The notes: generated by a model not told the origin, from the sequence alone. DNA of 11,078 bases from UBA1359 sp035411265 (GCA_035411265.1 DAONSQ010000018.1:1-11078), one strand, 5' to 3'. Counted from the first letter of the stretch, positions 1-6,655 are shown. A program made the numbers and translations.

Positions 1-46
1 CCAATCAGATTAGGGAGGTGCCCCTTACTGGCCTGATTGGTTTTTT
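1..46 (+). terminator. Rho-independent terminator of an upstream gene
   Basis: CCAATCAG (1-8) pairs perfectly with CTGATTGG (33-40), and TTTTTT follows at once (41-46). The 24 nt between the arms can fold a smaller GGG/CCC stem. This is the classical intrinsic terminator layout for a plus-strand gene lying left of the window. The window starts exactly at the first stem base, so the stem could be longer than can be seen. Confidence 0.75.
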
Positions 47-141
47 GTTATAGCTAAAAACAGCATTAGCTGCTGGCAATAGTTTGACTGATTATATTTT
101 AGGCTTACTTCAGTGGCTTGTCAATCAATAAAAATGGATAT

Positions 142-170
142 TTGGAATTGTTTTATTTTTGCGTTATAAT
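142..170 (+). promoter_or_regulatory. Sigma70-type promoter for the prepilin cluster
   Basis: The -35 box TTGGAA (142-147) and the perfect -10 box TATAAT (165-170) are separated by exactly 17 bp. Transcription should start near 177, giving a leader of roughly 23 nt before the ATG at 200. This is the best promoter match in the window. It lies directly before the five-gene plus-strand cluster and after the terminator at 1-46, so it most likely drives the whole cluster. Confidence 0.75.
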
Positions 171-199
171 AGCAAGTGATAATAATCTTAACTACAAAG

Positions 200-607
200 A
201 TGAGGCAAAGTAATTCAGCTTTTACTTTAATAGAATTGTTGATCGCCATTTTTATCATAGCGATTATTTCAACTTTAGCCTATGTTTCACTGGGTGTAGT
301 CAAGGCTAATGGTCGTGATACCAAGCGTTTGGCTGATATTAGTAGTTTACGTCAGGCTTTAGAATTGTATAAAGATCATGAAGGTAATTATCCGACAGAT
401 TTGAATAGCCAACAAGACGCTTTAATTGGTGATGGCGGTCGTATTTACTTAAAGCCTATGCCGAAAGATCCATTAACTAAAGAAATTTATCGTTATCAAA
501 GAATTGCTACCAGTGATTATCAATTATTTTTTAACTTAGAAAGAGAAAATAGCGGTTACCAAGTTGGTGAAAATAAAGTAGATTCAATCGAGGTGGTAGA
601 AAAATAA
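200..607 (+). CDS. Type IV prepilin / GspG-like pseudopilin
   Basis: This is a type IV pilin-like protein, made as a prepilin, cleaved and methylated by a prepilin peptidase, and assembled from the cytoplasmic membrane into a pilus or pseudopilus. The N-terminus is a short charged leader (MRQSNSA), then FTLIELL with the conserved Glu at mature position 5, then about 20 hydrophobic residues. The residue before the cleavage site is Ala rather than the usual Gly. The soluble part has the small-pilin pattern: RDTKRLADISSLRQALELYK helix, a GNYP turn, and a PMPKDP segment before a C-terminal beta region. Length from ATG 200 is 135 residues, typical for minor pilins. An in-frame GTG at 176 would add eight residues, but it lies at the predicted transcription start and would give an unusually long leader, so ATG 200 is preferred. 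No peptidase or assembly ATPase is visible nearby. Confidence 0.88.
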   Translation: MRQSNSAFTLIELLIAIFIIAIISTLAYVSLGVVKANGRDTKRLADISSLRQALELYKDHEGNYPTDLNSQQDALIGDGGRIYLKPMPKDPLTKEIYRYQRIATSDYQLFFNLERENSGYQVGENKVDSIEVVEK

Positions 608-633
608 TCTTTAATTTATTTAATAGTAAAGTT

Positions 634-1359
634 ATGAACAAACAGATTTGGCTGATTGCCGTGATTATGGGTGCTAGTTTACTGGCTAGTGCCGGTTTAG
701 TATCGCAGACAATTTACAAGACAAAACTATTAGATAATACTCTAACTGTTACTGGTTCAGCTAAAAAAACAGTTAAGGCTGATTTAGGTAAAATTTCTGG
801 AAGCTTCACTCGAACCGTAGCCGTAACGGAGTTGCCTAAGGGCTATGGTCAGATGGCGGCTGATTTGAAAAGTGTTAAAGATTTTTTTATTAGTCAGGGT
901 GTGAATGAAAAAGATTTAGTGATTTCTCCAGTGTTTATGGATCAGCAGTATTCTTATGAAAAGGCGGCTGATGCTCCACAAATGTATAATTTAAGACAAA
1001 ATATCGAGTTACAATTAAAAGATGTTGATAAAATTACTAAACTTGCACAAGCCGTTCAGGACTTAATCGGTAAGGGAATTATTTTTTCAACGCAATCACC
1101 AGAATATTATTACACTGACTTGCCACAGGCCAGAGTTGATCTTTTGGGTGAAGCGGTTTCTGATGCTCGAGCTCGGGCGGACAGAATTGCTGGTAGCGGC
1201 GGAAGAAAGGTCAGCAATTTAAGATCGGCTAGTGTTGGTGTTACTCAAGTTACTTCGCTTAATTCAGTTGACAGTATCAGTGATTATGGCTCCTATGATA
1301 CCAGTAAAATTGATAAAGAAGTAATGATTACTGTTAAAACAGTTTTTGCTTTGCAGTAA
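634..1359 (+). CDS. SIMPL-domain (DUF541, YggE-like) membrane-anchored protein
   Basis: A 241-residue protein of the SIMPL/DUF541 family. Residues about 5-27 are hydrophobic and form a signal anchor, so the domain probably sits outside the cytoplasmic membrane. The family signature is visible: LTVTGSAKKTVKADLGKISG (37-56) opens the domain, and a helix of the type EAVSDARARADRIAGSGG (173-190) is followed by a short strand, as in YggE. Family members form oligomeric rings in some cases, and their biochemical role is poorly defined, with links to oxidative stress and envelope function, so no reaction is assigned. The gene starts 26 nt after the prepilin stop in the same direction, with no terminator between them and no good Shine-Dalgarno before ATG 634 (only AGTAAAG). 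Confidence 0.85.
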   Translation: MNKQIWLIAVIMGASLLASAGLVSQTIYKTKLLDNTLTVTGSAKKTVKADLGKISGSFTRTVAVTELPKGYGQMAADLKSVKDFFISQGVNEKDLVISPVFMDQQYSYEKAADAPQMYNLRQNIELQLKDVDKITKLAQAVQDLIGKGIIFSTQSPEYYYTDLPQARVDLLGEAVSDARARADRIAGSGGRKVSNLRSASVGVTQVTSLNSVDSISDYGSYDTSKIDKEVMITVKTVFALQ

Positions 1360-1373
1360 GTCGCTTGTTTTTT

Positions 1374-1502
1374 ATGGTGGTTATAACAATCCCTCCTCAT
1401 GAATGGCATTTATTTTGTGGTATTTTGTGGAGAGTTTTAGCAGCTATATTGTTTTGGTTGGTTATTTCTAATATCACCCATGCCTTGACTGGGGCTAAAT
1501 AA
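1374..1502 (+). CDS. Small 42-residue membrane protein, unrecognised
   Basis: An open frame starting ATG at 1374 and ending TAA at 1500-1502 encodes 42 residues. A short polar N-terminus (MVVITIPPHEWH) is followed by a hydrophobic stretch around GILWRVLAAILFWLVI (residues 16-31) and a short tail ending LTGAK. One membrane-spanning helix is likely. The gap to the SIMPL stop is 14 nt and to the rlmH ATG is 2 nt, so the ORF fills the gap exactly, in a frame different from both neighbours. That tight fit, with the membrane-helix composition, is the reason to accept it. No family is recognised. It could instead be a chance ORF in a leader region. No Shine-Dalgarno precedes it. Confidence 0.55.
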   Translation: MVVITIPPHEWHLFCGILWRVLAAILFWLVISNITHALTGAK

Positions 1503-1504
1503 AT

Positions 1505-1975
1505 ATGATTGATGTAACTATTGTTGCCATTGGTAAATTAAAATCGTCAGCCTGTTTAGAGCTCGCTGACGATTATTTTTTACGACTTAAAAAAATTGCT
1601 AAAGTTAAAGTTATTGAATTAGCTGGTGGCCGTTTTGCTGAAGGTCAGGCCAGAGTATCAAGGAATCAGGATAGTCAGAGAGTTTTAGAGTGGCTTGATA
1701 ATTGTAACAGTAGCTGTGTTTATTTATTGGCCGAGAATGGTCAGGCACATGATTCTATTAGTTGGGCAAAAATGTTGGAACAATGGGATGCTGCTAATGA
1801 AAAGGTAATTTTAGTGATTGGTGGAGCTGCTGGTTTAAACCCGCAGATACTGGATAAAGCCAAGCGCTTATCCTTGTCTTCACTGACTTGGCCCCATGAA
1901 TTAGCTCGGGTGCTGCTGTTTGAACAACTATATCGAGGCTTGCTTATCAATGCTGGCCGCGAATATCATTATTAG
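1505..1975 (+). CDS. rlmH: 23S rRNA (pseudouridine1915-N3)-methyltransferase RlmH
   Basis: RlmH is a SPOUT-class enzyme that uses S-adenosylmethionine to methylate N3 of pseudouridine 1915 in helix 69 of 23S rRNA, acting on assembled ribosomes in the cytoplasm. The 156-residue length is normal for the family. Sequence signs are the N-terminal strand VTIVAIGKLK (4-13), the SAM-binding trefoil-knot loop VIGGAAGL (104-111), and the C-terminal knot segment LSSLTWPHELARVLLFEQLY (124-143), where bacterial RlmH has a closely similar LS-x-LT-x-PH-x-x-x-RVLL-x-EQ-x-Y. The C-terminus is YHY, where many homologues end in Tyr-His plus a basic residue. ATG 1505 lies 2 nt after the preceding small ORF, and the following gene starts 3 nt after the stop, so it is translated within a compact cluster. 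Confidence 0.95.
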   Translation: MIDVTIVAIGKLKSSACLELADDYFLRLKKIAKVKVIELAGGRFAEGQARVSRNQDSQRVLEWLDNCNSSCVYLLAENGQAHDSISWAKMLEQWDAANEKVILVIGGAAGLNPQILDKAKRLSLSSLTWPHELARVLLFEQLYRGLLINAGREYHY

Positions 1976-1978
1976 ATT

Positions 1979-2418
1979 ATGCTTGAAGTATCATCTATAA
2001 CTAACAACCATAATGATCGGCAAAAAATAGGCGAGTTAGACTGCGTAGGCGTTGGCTGACAGTTTATAATGCTATTAATCAGACTACTTACGAATGTCTT
2101 AGAGCTAATTATTTTCAAAGCGAAGTCGATGTTTATGCTTATCGAGATAAAGAGTCTGGCCGACCACTGAGAGTTCAAGTTTCTAGAGCTAAACAAAACA
2201 CCTTGACTCAAATAATTGAGAAAAAGAAAAATCTTTATTTTTCATCAGATAAGGCTGATTTGATTCTTTTGATTGATTTTCAGGGCGATGGTCAGCTAGC
2301 TGAGATTGTAAAATGGCAGAAAAAGCATTTAGACTTATTGTCTAATGCTGGTTTCTGGGAAATCTGGTTAGCTGGTCGCGGGTCTTTAATTGTTGAACTT
2401 TGGCCAGGTCGAGCTTAA
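1979..2418 (+). pseudogene. Frameshifted hypothetical gene (about 145 residues if repaired)
   Basis: ATG 1979, 3 nt after the rlmH stop, opens a frame reading MLEVSSITNNHNDRQKIGEL and ending at TGA 2057-2059. A second frame, open from 2017 to the TAA at 2416-2418, carries clearly protein-like sequence well upstream of any ATG, GTG or TTG: WLTVYNAINQ, YECLRANYFQ, SEVDVYAYRD, LRVQVSRAKQ, then KADLILLIDFQGDG and FWEIWLAGRGSLIVELWPG. The first usable start in that frame is a TTG at 2203, which would discard this good part. The simplest reading is one gene missing a single base between about 2020 and 2058; the A6 run at 2022-2027 is a likely site for a real indel or a sequencing error. The family is not recognised. 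The spacing of Asp in EVDVY and the later RVQV loosely recalls a PD-(D/E)XK nuclease core, but no catalytic Lys is in place, so no function is assigned. Confidence 0.7.
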
Positions 2419-3080
2419 AAGCGAAAATTATTGATAATTAAAACGAATTTGTAGCCGAAAATTTTAGCTGCTTCACGACAGGCGGTCATGCGTTCAATAA
2501 AGATTTGAAAATAATCCATTGGGTCGACCCAATTGGTGTCAATATTGAGCTTAAGAATTATTTCTTGAGTTTTTTTATTAATACTTAAGTCGTTATTGGT
2601 AACGGCGTAGTTAACTCGATCATGAATGTCTTCTTTGATTTTGCGTAAGCTTTTTTGTCGAACGCGGCTACGATGAACATCTGATTTGTCAGCAATTACC
2701 AAAACTGCGGCGATTTTGTTGCTAGTCTTGAGGTTATTGGTGTCATGGTTAGCGATGGCTTGAAGAATTTTAGCTAATTCAGCGGTTTGTTCAATTTGTG
2801 GTAAAAGTATTTGCGACAAGAGTAACGAGGACCAATAATGATGCATTTCGCGACCCATAAAATTACCTAAATCGTGGCAATAGCCAGAAATGGCGGCTAA
2901 TTCTTGATCGCGGCTGGACAGGTCTAGCTCTTTAGCTAATTTTTTTGAACGGTCAGCAACAATATTAACGTGGCGAAAACCATGATCAGTAAAGCCAAGA
3001 TCTTCTAAGTAGCGTTCAGTGGCTTTAATAAAACCGTTGATTTGTTGGTTGTCTTTGATGGTTTGGTAAGTTAATTCCAT
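2415..3080 (-). CDS. HD-domain metal-dependent phosphohydrolase
   Basis: A 221-residue protein of the HD superfamily, enzymes that hydrolyse phosphomono- or phosphodiester bonds with one or two divalent metals. The metal ligands stand in the expected order: His37 in FRHVN, His69-Asp70 in GYCHDLGN, a histidine pair at 80-81 (MHHYW), His112-Asp113 in IANHD, and Asp131 in VIADKSDVHRSR. The extra histidines fit a binuclear centre. The C-terminal third (YAVTNNDLSINKKTQEIILK onward) is an alpha/beta extension without a recognised domain. The substrate cannot be told. The start chosen is ATG at 3080, two nt after the ZIP stop; an in-frame TTG at 3137 would overlap the ZIP gene by 55 nt and add 19 poorly structured residues. 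Tight spacing implies co-transcription and probably coupled translation with the transporter. The stop overlaps the convergent neighbour's stop. Confidence 0.85.
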   Translation of the reverse strand: MELTYQTIKDNQQINGFIKATERYLEDLGFTDHGFRHVNIVADRSKKLAKELDLSSRDQELAAISGYCHDLGNFMGREMHHYWSSLLLSQILLPQIEQTAELAKILQAIANHDTNNLKTSNKIAAVLVIADKSDVHRSRVRQKSLRKIKEDIHDRVNYAVTNNDLSINKKTQEIILKLNIDTNWVDPMDYFQIFIERMTACREAAKIFGYKFVLIINNFRF

Positions 3081-3082
3081 AG

Positions 3083-3817
3083 TTATTCTAAAATTATTTT
3101 CATAATAAGCATAATGGCAAGACCGGCTATTAGCCACGATAGTTGAATTAGGGATTTTTTAAGAGTTGTTTCCTTTTGCATTTCTGGTAGTAGATCGGCG
3201 GTAGCGATATAAATAAAACCACCAGCTGTAAAGGCGAGTAAATTTTGGGTTGACCATTCAGTTTGAAAAATTATAGCAATAATAGCACCTAAGATAGCTG
3301 ACAGTGATGATAGAAAATTAAGACGAATAGCCTTTATTCGGGAATAGCCAGCGTGAAGCAAGATGCCAAAATCACTGATTTCTTGAGGTATTTCGTGAAT
3401 AAAAATAGCAACGGCAGTAGTTAAGCCAAGAATTGGGCTTACCAAAAAAGCATTAGCTAAAACTAAGCCATCCATAAAGTTGTGCAAAAAATCACCAACC
3501 AAATTCATGGTACCAAGCGGATGAGGGTGACTATCGGAGGTGGGGACATGGCAATGTCGCCAATGGATTATTTTTTCTAAGATAAAAAAAGCTAATAAGC
3601 CGATAGTTAAAGCGAGCCACGGTGTTAGGCCGGCTTCTTCAGTTGATTCTGGTAATAAATGAAAAAAGCTGTCGCCAATCAAAGATCCGGCAGCTAGGCT
3701 GATTAGAGCAAAATTAATTTTTTTTATTTTTTCTGAGGACCATTTTAAAGTAATAACCCCAAGCAAAGAAACGCTAGAAATAGTCAAAAGAGAGAGAAAA
3801 AGATAGAAATATACCAT
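3083..3817 (-). CDS. ZIP-family divalent metal transporter
   Basis: A 244-residue integral membrane protein of the ZIP (Zrt/Irt-like) family, which brings Zn2+, Fe2+ or related ions into the cytoplasm. About eight hydrophobic helices are visible. The binuclear metal site is intact: HNFMDG (112-117) in TM4 and HEIPQE (141-146) in TM5, followed by ISDFGILLHAGYS as in bacterial ZIPs of the GufA/LZT-like group. A histidine-rich loop between TM3 and TM4 (H85, H88, H90, H97, H99) is typical and may sense or deliver metal. HLLPES (53-58) in TM2 is also a family feature. Metal specificity cannot be read from sequence. It is the first gene of a minus-strand pair with the HD phosphohydrolase and has its own promoter-like sequence just upstream. 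Confidence 0.92.
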   Translation of the reverse strand: MVYFYLFLSLLTISSVSLLGVITLKWSSEKIKKINFALISLAAGSLIGDSFFHLLPESTEEAGLTPWLALTIGLLAFFILEKIIHWRHCHVPTSDSHPHPLGTMNLVGDFLHNFMDGLVLANAFLVSPILGLTTAVAIFIHEIPQEISDFGILLHAGYSRIKAIRLNFLSSLSAILGAIIAIIFQTEWSTQNLLAFTAGGFIYIATADLLPEMQKETTLKKSLIQLSWLIAGLAIMLIMKIILE

Positions 3818-3833
3818 AGTATTTGTTTTTAAC

Positions 3834-3862
3834 AGTATAAGCGATAAGTGTTAGAAAAACAA
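3834..3862 (-). promoter_or_regulatory. Probable promoter for the ZIP-HD gene pair
   Basis: On the minus strand, TTGTTT (3862-3857) lies 17 bp from TATACT (3839-3834). The -10 box matches the sigma70 consensus at five of six positions and the -35 at three. Initiation near 3827 would leave a leader of only about 10 nt before ATG 3817. No metal-regulator operator palindrome was recognised around it. Confidence 0.45.
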
Positions 3863-3905
3863 GTTAAAGTGAAATGATTAAAGCCTTTATTATTCGGATA
3901 ATAAA

Positions 3906-3934
3906 TTGATTTTTGTAGCGATAATTGCTAAATT
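3906..3934 (+). promoter_or_regulatory. Possible promoter for the exporter operon
   Basis: TTGATT (3906-3911) and TAAATT (3929-3934) are separated by 17 bp, each matching four of six consensus bases. Initiation near 3941 would give a leader of about 29 nt to ATG 3970. The 152-bp divergent region is so AT-rich that other weak boxes are possible, so the assignment is tentative. A promoter is expected here because the upstream gene is divergent. Confidence 0.35.
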
Positions 3935-3969
3935 TAAAAGCGGTAATTTAATTGTGTTTTATATATATT

Positions 3970-5916
3970 ATGAAAAAGAAGAAAAAAATAATTTGGTTTA
4001 GCGTTATTGGTGTTTTTGCCGTGATTGTTGGTTTATCAATTTGGGGTAATGCCAAAAACAATAAACCGCAATACACGACAGTTAAGGCAATGGTTGGCGA
4101 GTTAAAACAAACAGTCAGCTTAACTGGTACCGTAAAGCCAGTTAAAGAGTTGGCTTTAAATTTTCCTACAACCGGTAAGATTAATAATTTAGCAGTTAAG
4201 ATTGGCGATAAGGTCCAGGTTGGCCAGTTATTGGCTGAGCTTGATTATGCTGGTCTGACTTTGCGAAAAAACGAAGCTGAAGCTGGATTACAAATTGCTC
4301 AAGCTAATTTTAATAAATTGCTAGCGGGAGCTAGTCAGCAGGCGGTGGCGGTTAATCAATCTAGTATTGATCAAGCTGTATCTAACCAAAGGATGGCACA
4401 GATTGAGTTGGATAAAATTAGAAGTACAGCCGCTGAAAATATTCGACAAGCTGAAAAGACTCTTAATGATTTGTTGTCAGTTAGTGGAGACACGCCAACT
4501 AGCCAAGAACAGGCCGTTAGCACGGCTGAAACCAATCTTAATAATACTCGCAAGACAGCTCAAAAAAATATTGATAATAGCCGCAGTTCGGGTTTAATTG
4601 CTTTTAATGATAAAATTTTGGCTGCTAAAGTTGCCTTGGATAACATTAATACAATCCTCAATGATGATGATGCTAAATATGTTTTGAGTGTTAAGGATTC
4701 ATCACAATTGCAGAAAACTAAAGATTCTAGAGATTTAGCTTTAAGCGAACAACAAGCTGCGACCGAAGCGGTTAGTTCTGCCCGCAATAAAACTGATGAA
4801 ATTAGCTTTAGTGGTGCGGCTAATAAGACCAGCAGATTTTTAGATGAAACATCAAAAGCTTTAGCGTATAGTTACGCTATGCTTGAGGCTACAATTACGA
4901 GCAATAATTTTTCTCAAGCAAACCTAGATGCTTACAAGAATATCATTAGTAGCCAGACTAATCAGATTAATGGAGCAATTACGGCTGTTGAGACTGCTAA
5001 TCAAGCTTATCATAATGCTAAATTAAGTGCTGAAACTTCGATTGCTAGCGCTGAAGATGGTTTGAATCAGGCTAAAGTTGCCCTGGAAAATGCTAAACTA
5101 ACTGCTCGAAATAATGTGGCCAGCATTAGATTATCTAATGAAAGACAGATAGCTAATGCTCAATCTCAATATAATACAGCCTCTAAATCAGTCGAAGTCG
5201 CTCGGGCTCAATTAGCCAGTTTAGTTGCCCCAGCTCGTTCAGCTGATATGGCTTTAGCTCAAGCTCAAATTAGTCAAGCTCAAGCAAGTTTAGCTAGTGT
5301 CCAAAAACAAATTGATGATAGTCGCTTATTGTCGCCAATTGATGGTGTAATTACACAAGTTAATTATGAAGTTGGTGAACAGTTTGCTGGGGGTGGCAAA
5401 GCTTTAATCATGGTGTTGGTTAATAATAATTTTGATATTGAAGTTGATGTTACCGAATCAGATATTAGTAAAATTAAAGTTAATAATCCGGTCGAAATAA
5501 CTTTAGATGCCTTTGGCGATGATGTTAAATTTCATGGTCAGGTTTATTTTATTGAACCAGCTCAAACGGTTATTCAGGATGTTGTTTATTATAAGGTTAA
5601 AATTAGTTTCTCTAATGCTCAAGAAATTAAAGAGTGGAGTGAAAATAAGCAAATTCAAATTAAAGCCGGCATGACAGCTAATACAACTATTACCACCAAT
5701 TATAAGGAAAAGGTTGTTAAAATACCTAGCAGAGGTATTATTGAGACAGCTGACGGCCAGAAAATAGTTAGAGTCCTAAAGGGCGATAAACTAGAGGAGG
5801 TGAAAATTGTTTTAGGTTTGAGAGGAGATGAAGGGTTGGTGGAAATCGTTAGCGGAGTTAATGAAGGCGATGAGATTGTTACTTATATTAAACAACCGGC
5901 AGCTAAGAGCGAATAA
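3970..5916 (+). CDS. HlyD/MacA-type membrane fusion (adaptor) protein with extra-long hairpin
   Basis: This is the adaptor subunit of a MacAB-like ABC exporter, anchored in the cytoplasmic membrane by residues about 7-25 after a lysine-rich start (MKKKKK). Domains in order: membrane-proximal strands (37-60), first lipoyl half (FPTTGKINNLAVKIGDKVQV, 65-84), a long Ala/Gln/Asn-rich coiled-coil hairpin (about 95-450), second lipoyl half (LSPIDGVITQVNYEVGEQFA, 454-473), beta-barrel (about 486-575), and a C-terminal membrane-proximal domain (578-640). The hairpin arms break symmetrically at NKLLAGAS (116-122 region) and ASLVAPAR (416-423 region). At 648 residues it is far longer than E. coli MacA (about 370), and nearly all the excess is in the hairpin. 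ATG 3970 is preferred over an in-frame TTG at 3952, because it puts the basic residues immediately before the membrane segment. The ATPase gene follows after 5 nt. Confidence 0.88.
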   Translation: MKKKKKIIWFSVIGVFAVIVGLSIWGNAKNNKPQYTTVKAMVGELKQTVSLTGTVKPVKELALNFPTTGKINNLAVKIGDKVQVGQLLAELDYAGLTLRKNEAEAGLQIAQANFNKLLAGASQQAVAVNQSSIDQAVSNQRMAQIELDKIRSTAAENIRQAEKTLNDLLSVSGDTPTSQEQAVSTAETNLNNTRKTAQKNIDNSRSSGLIAFNDKILAAKVALDNINTILNDDDAKYVLSVKDSSQLQKTKDSRDLALSEQQAATEAVSSARNKTDEISFSGAANKTSRFLDETSKALAYSYAMLEATITSNNFSQANLDAYKNIISSQTNQINGAITAVETANQAYHNAKLSAETSIASAEDGLNQAKVALENAKLTARNNVASIRLSNERQIANAQSQYNTASKSVEVARAQLASLVAPARSADMALAQAQISQAQASLASVQKQIDDSRLLSPIDGVITQVNYEVGEQFAGGGKALIMVLVNNNFDIEVDVTESDISKIKVNNPVEITLDAFGDDVKFHGQVYFIEPAQTVIQDVVYYKVKISFSNAQEIKEWSENKQIQIKAGMTANTTITTNYKEKVVKIPSRGIIETADGQKIVRVLKGDKLEEVKIVLGLRGDEGLVEIVSGVNEGDEIVTYIKQPAAKSE

Positions 5917-5921
5917 TTTTT

Positions 5922-6647
5922 ATGGATAATAAAGTAGTTATCGAATTACAGCACCTAGGTAAGGTTTATGCTAGTGGTGATTTTGCCACTGATGCATTAG
6001 TAGATATTAATTTTTCTATTAAAAGCGGGGAGTTTGTCTCTATTATGGGGCCTTCCGGCTCGGGAAAATCGACGCTAATGCATATATTGGGTTTGTTGGA
6101 TCGGCCTTCGAGTGGTAAATATTTATTTGCGGGACATGATGTAGTTGATTTATCCGATGATGAGTTGGCTGGATTACGTAATCATAAAATTGGTTTTATT
6201 TTCCAAGCCTTTAATCTTTTAGCTAGGACGAGCGTTCTGGATAATGTTAAGTTACCGATTCTCTATTCAAAGGATAAAAGTCAAATGGATGAGCGGGCAA
6301 TTGAGGTTTTAGAGAGTGTTGGCCTTGGGCATCGTCTTCAGTATTTTACTAATCAGATTTCTGGCGGTGAAAAACAGCGCGTTGCTATTGCTCGAGCTTT
6401 AGTTAATAATCCTGAGGTTATTTTTGCTGATGAACCAACTGGTAATTTAGATTCTAAATCAGGTAATCAAGTTATGCAAATTTTGCAAGAGCTTAATCGA
6501 CAAGGCAAGACTATTATTTTAGTAACTCATGAAACTTTTACTGCTGAACATGCAGAGAGAATTATTCGAGTACGTGATGGTCAAATTGTTGGTGATGAAT
6601 TGGTGAAGGAAAGGAGAGTGGCTAGTGATGGTCAGATTCTTAAATAA
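5922..6647 (+). CDS. ABC transporter ATP-binding protein, MacB/LolD type
   Basis: A 241-residue cytoplasmic ATPase that powers the adjacent permeases. All ABC motifs are present: Walker A GPSGSGKST (43-51), Q-loop Gln95 in FIFQAFNLL, signature ISGGEKQR (146-153, a variant of LSGGQ), Walker B VIFADE (166-171) with the following PTGNLDS D-loop, and the switch His203 in VTHE. The Q-loop text FQ-x-FNLL and the NLDS D-loop are typical of the MacB/LolD/FtsE group that works with four-helix MacB/FtsX-type permeases. In E. coli MacB the ATPase and permease are fused; here they are separate genes. It starts 5 nt after the adaptor stop and ends 8 nt before the first permease, without a visible Shine-Dalgarno sequence. 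Confidence 0.95.
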   Translation: MDNKVVIELQHLGKVYASGDFATDALVDINFSIKSGEFVSIMGPSGSGKSTLMHILGLLDRPSSGKYLFAGHDVVDLSDDELAGLRNHKIGFIFQAFNLLARTSVLDNVKLPILYSKDKSQMDERAIEVLESVGLGHRLQYFTNQISGGEKQRVAIARALVNNPEVIFADEPTGNLDSKSGNQVMQILQELNRQGKTIILVTHETFTAEHAERIIRVRDGQIVGDELVKERRVASDGQILK

Positions 6648-6655
6648 AACTGTTC

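Noticed and set aside
61..75. Short inverted repeat CAGCA/TGCTG considered as a regulatory hairpin or operator
   Set aside because: A five-base stem with a five-base loop is expected by chance, has no T-run, and is well upstream of the promoter at 142-170.
134..169. An 11-codon ORF (MDIWNCFIFAL) before the prepilin
   Set aside because: It overlaps the -35 and -10 boxes of the promoter and lies upstream of the predicted transcription start, so it would not be transcribed from there.
1741..2211. Two minus-strand open frames (1741-1950 and 1972-2211) opposite rlmH and the frameshifted gene
   Set aside because: They are antisense to well-supported coding sequence, have Ser/Ile-rich composition typical of reverse-frame translations, and have no recognisable motif or promoter.
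3874..3909. An 11-codon ORF (MIKAFIIRIIN) in the ZIP/exporter divergent region, considered as a leader peptide
   Set aside because: It lies before the best candidate transcription start and has neither a Shine-Dalgarno nor a following attenuator hairpin.
3818..3969. Search of the divergent region for a riboswitch or a metal-regulator operator
   Set aside because: The sequence is AT-rich without a convincing long palindrome or conserved riboswitch core that I can recognise; only promoter-like boxes are supported.
4367..4787. Open frames at 4367-4597 (+), 4371-4553 (-) and 4560-4787 (-) inside the adaptor gene
   Set aside because: They lie within the Ala/Gln-rich coiled-coil coding region, where repetitive codon use keeps other frames open; there are no domain signs.
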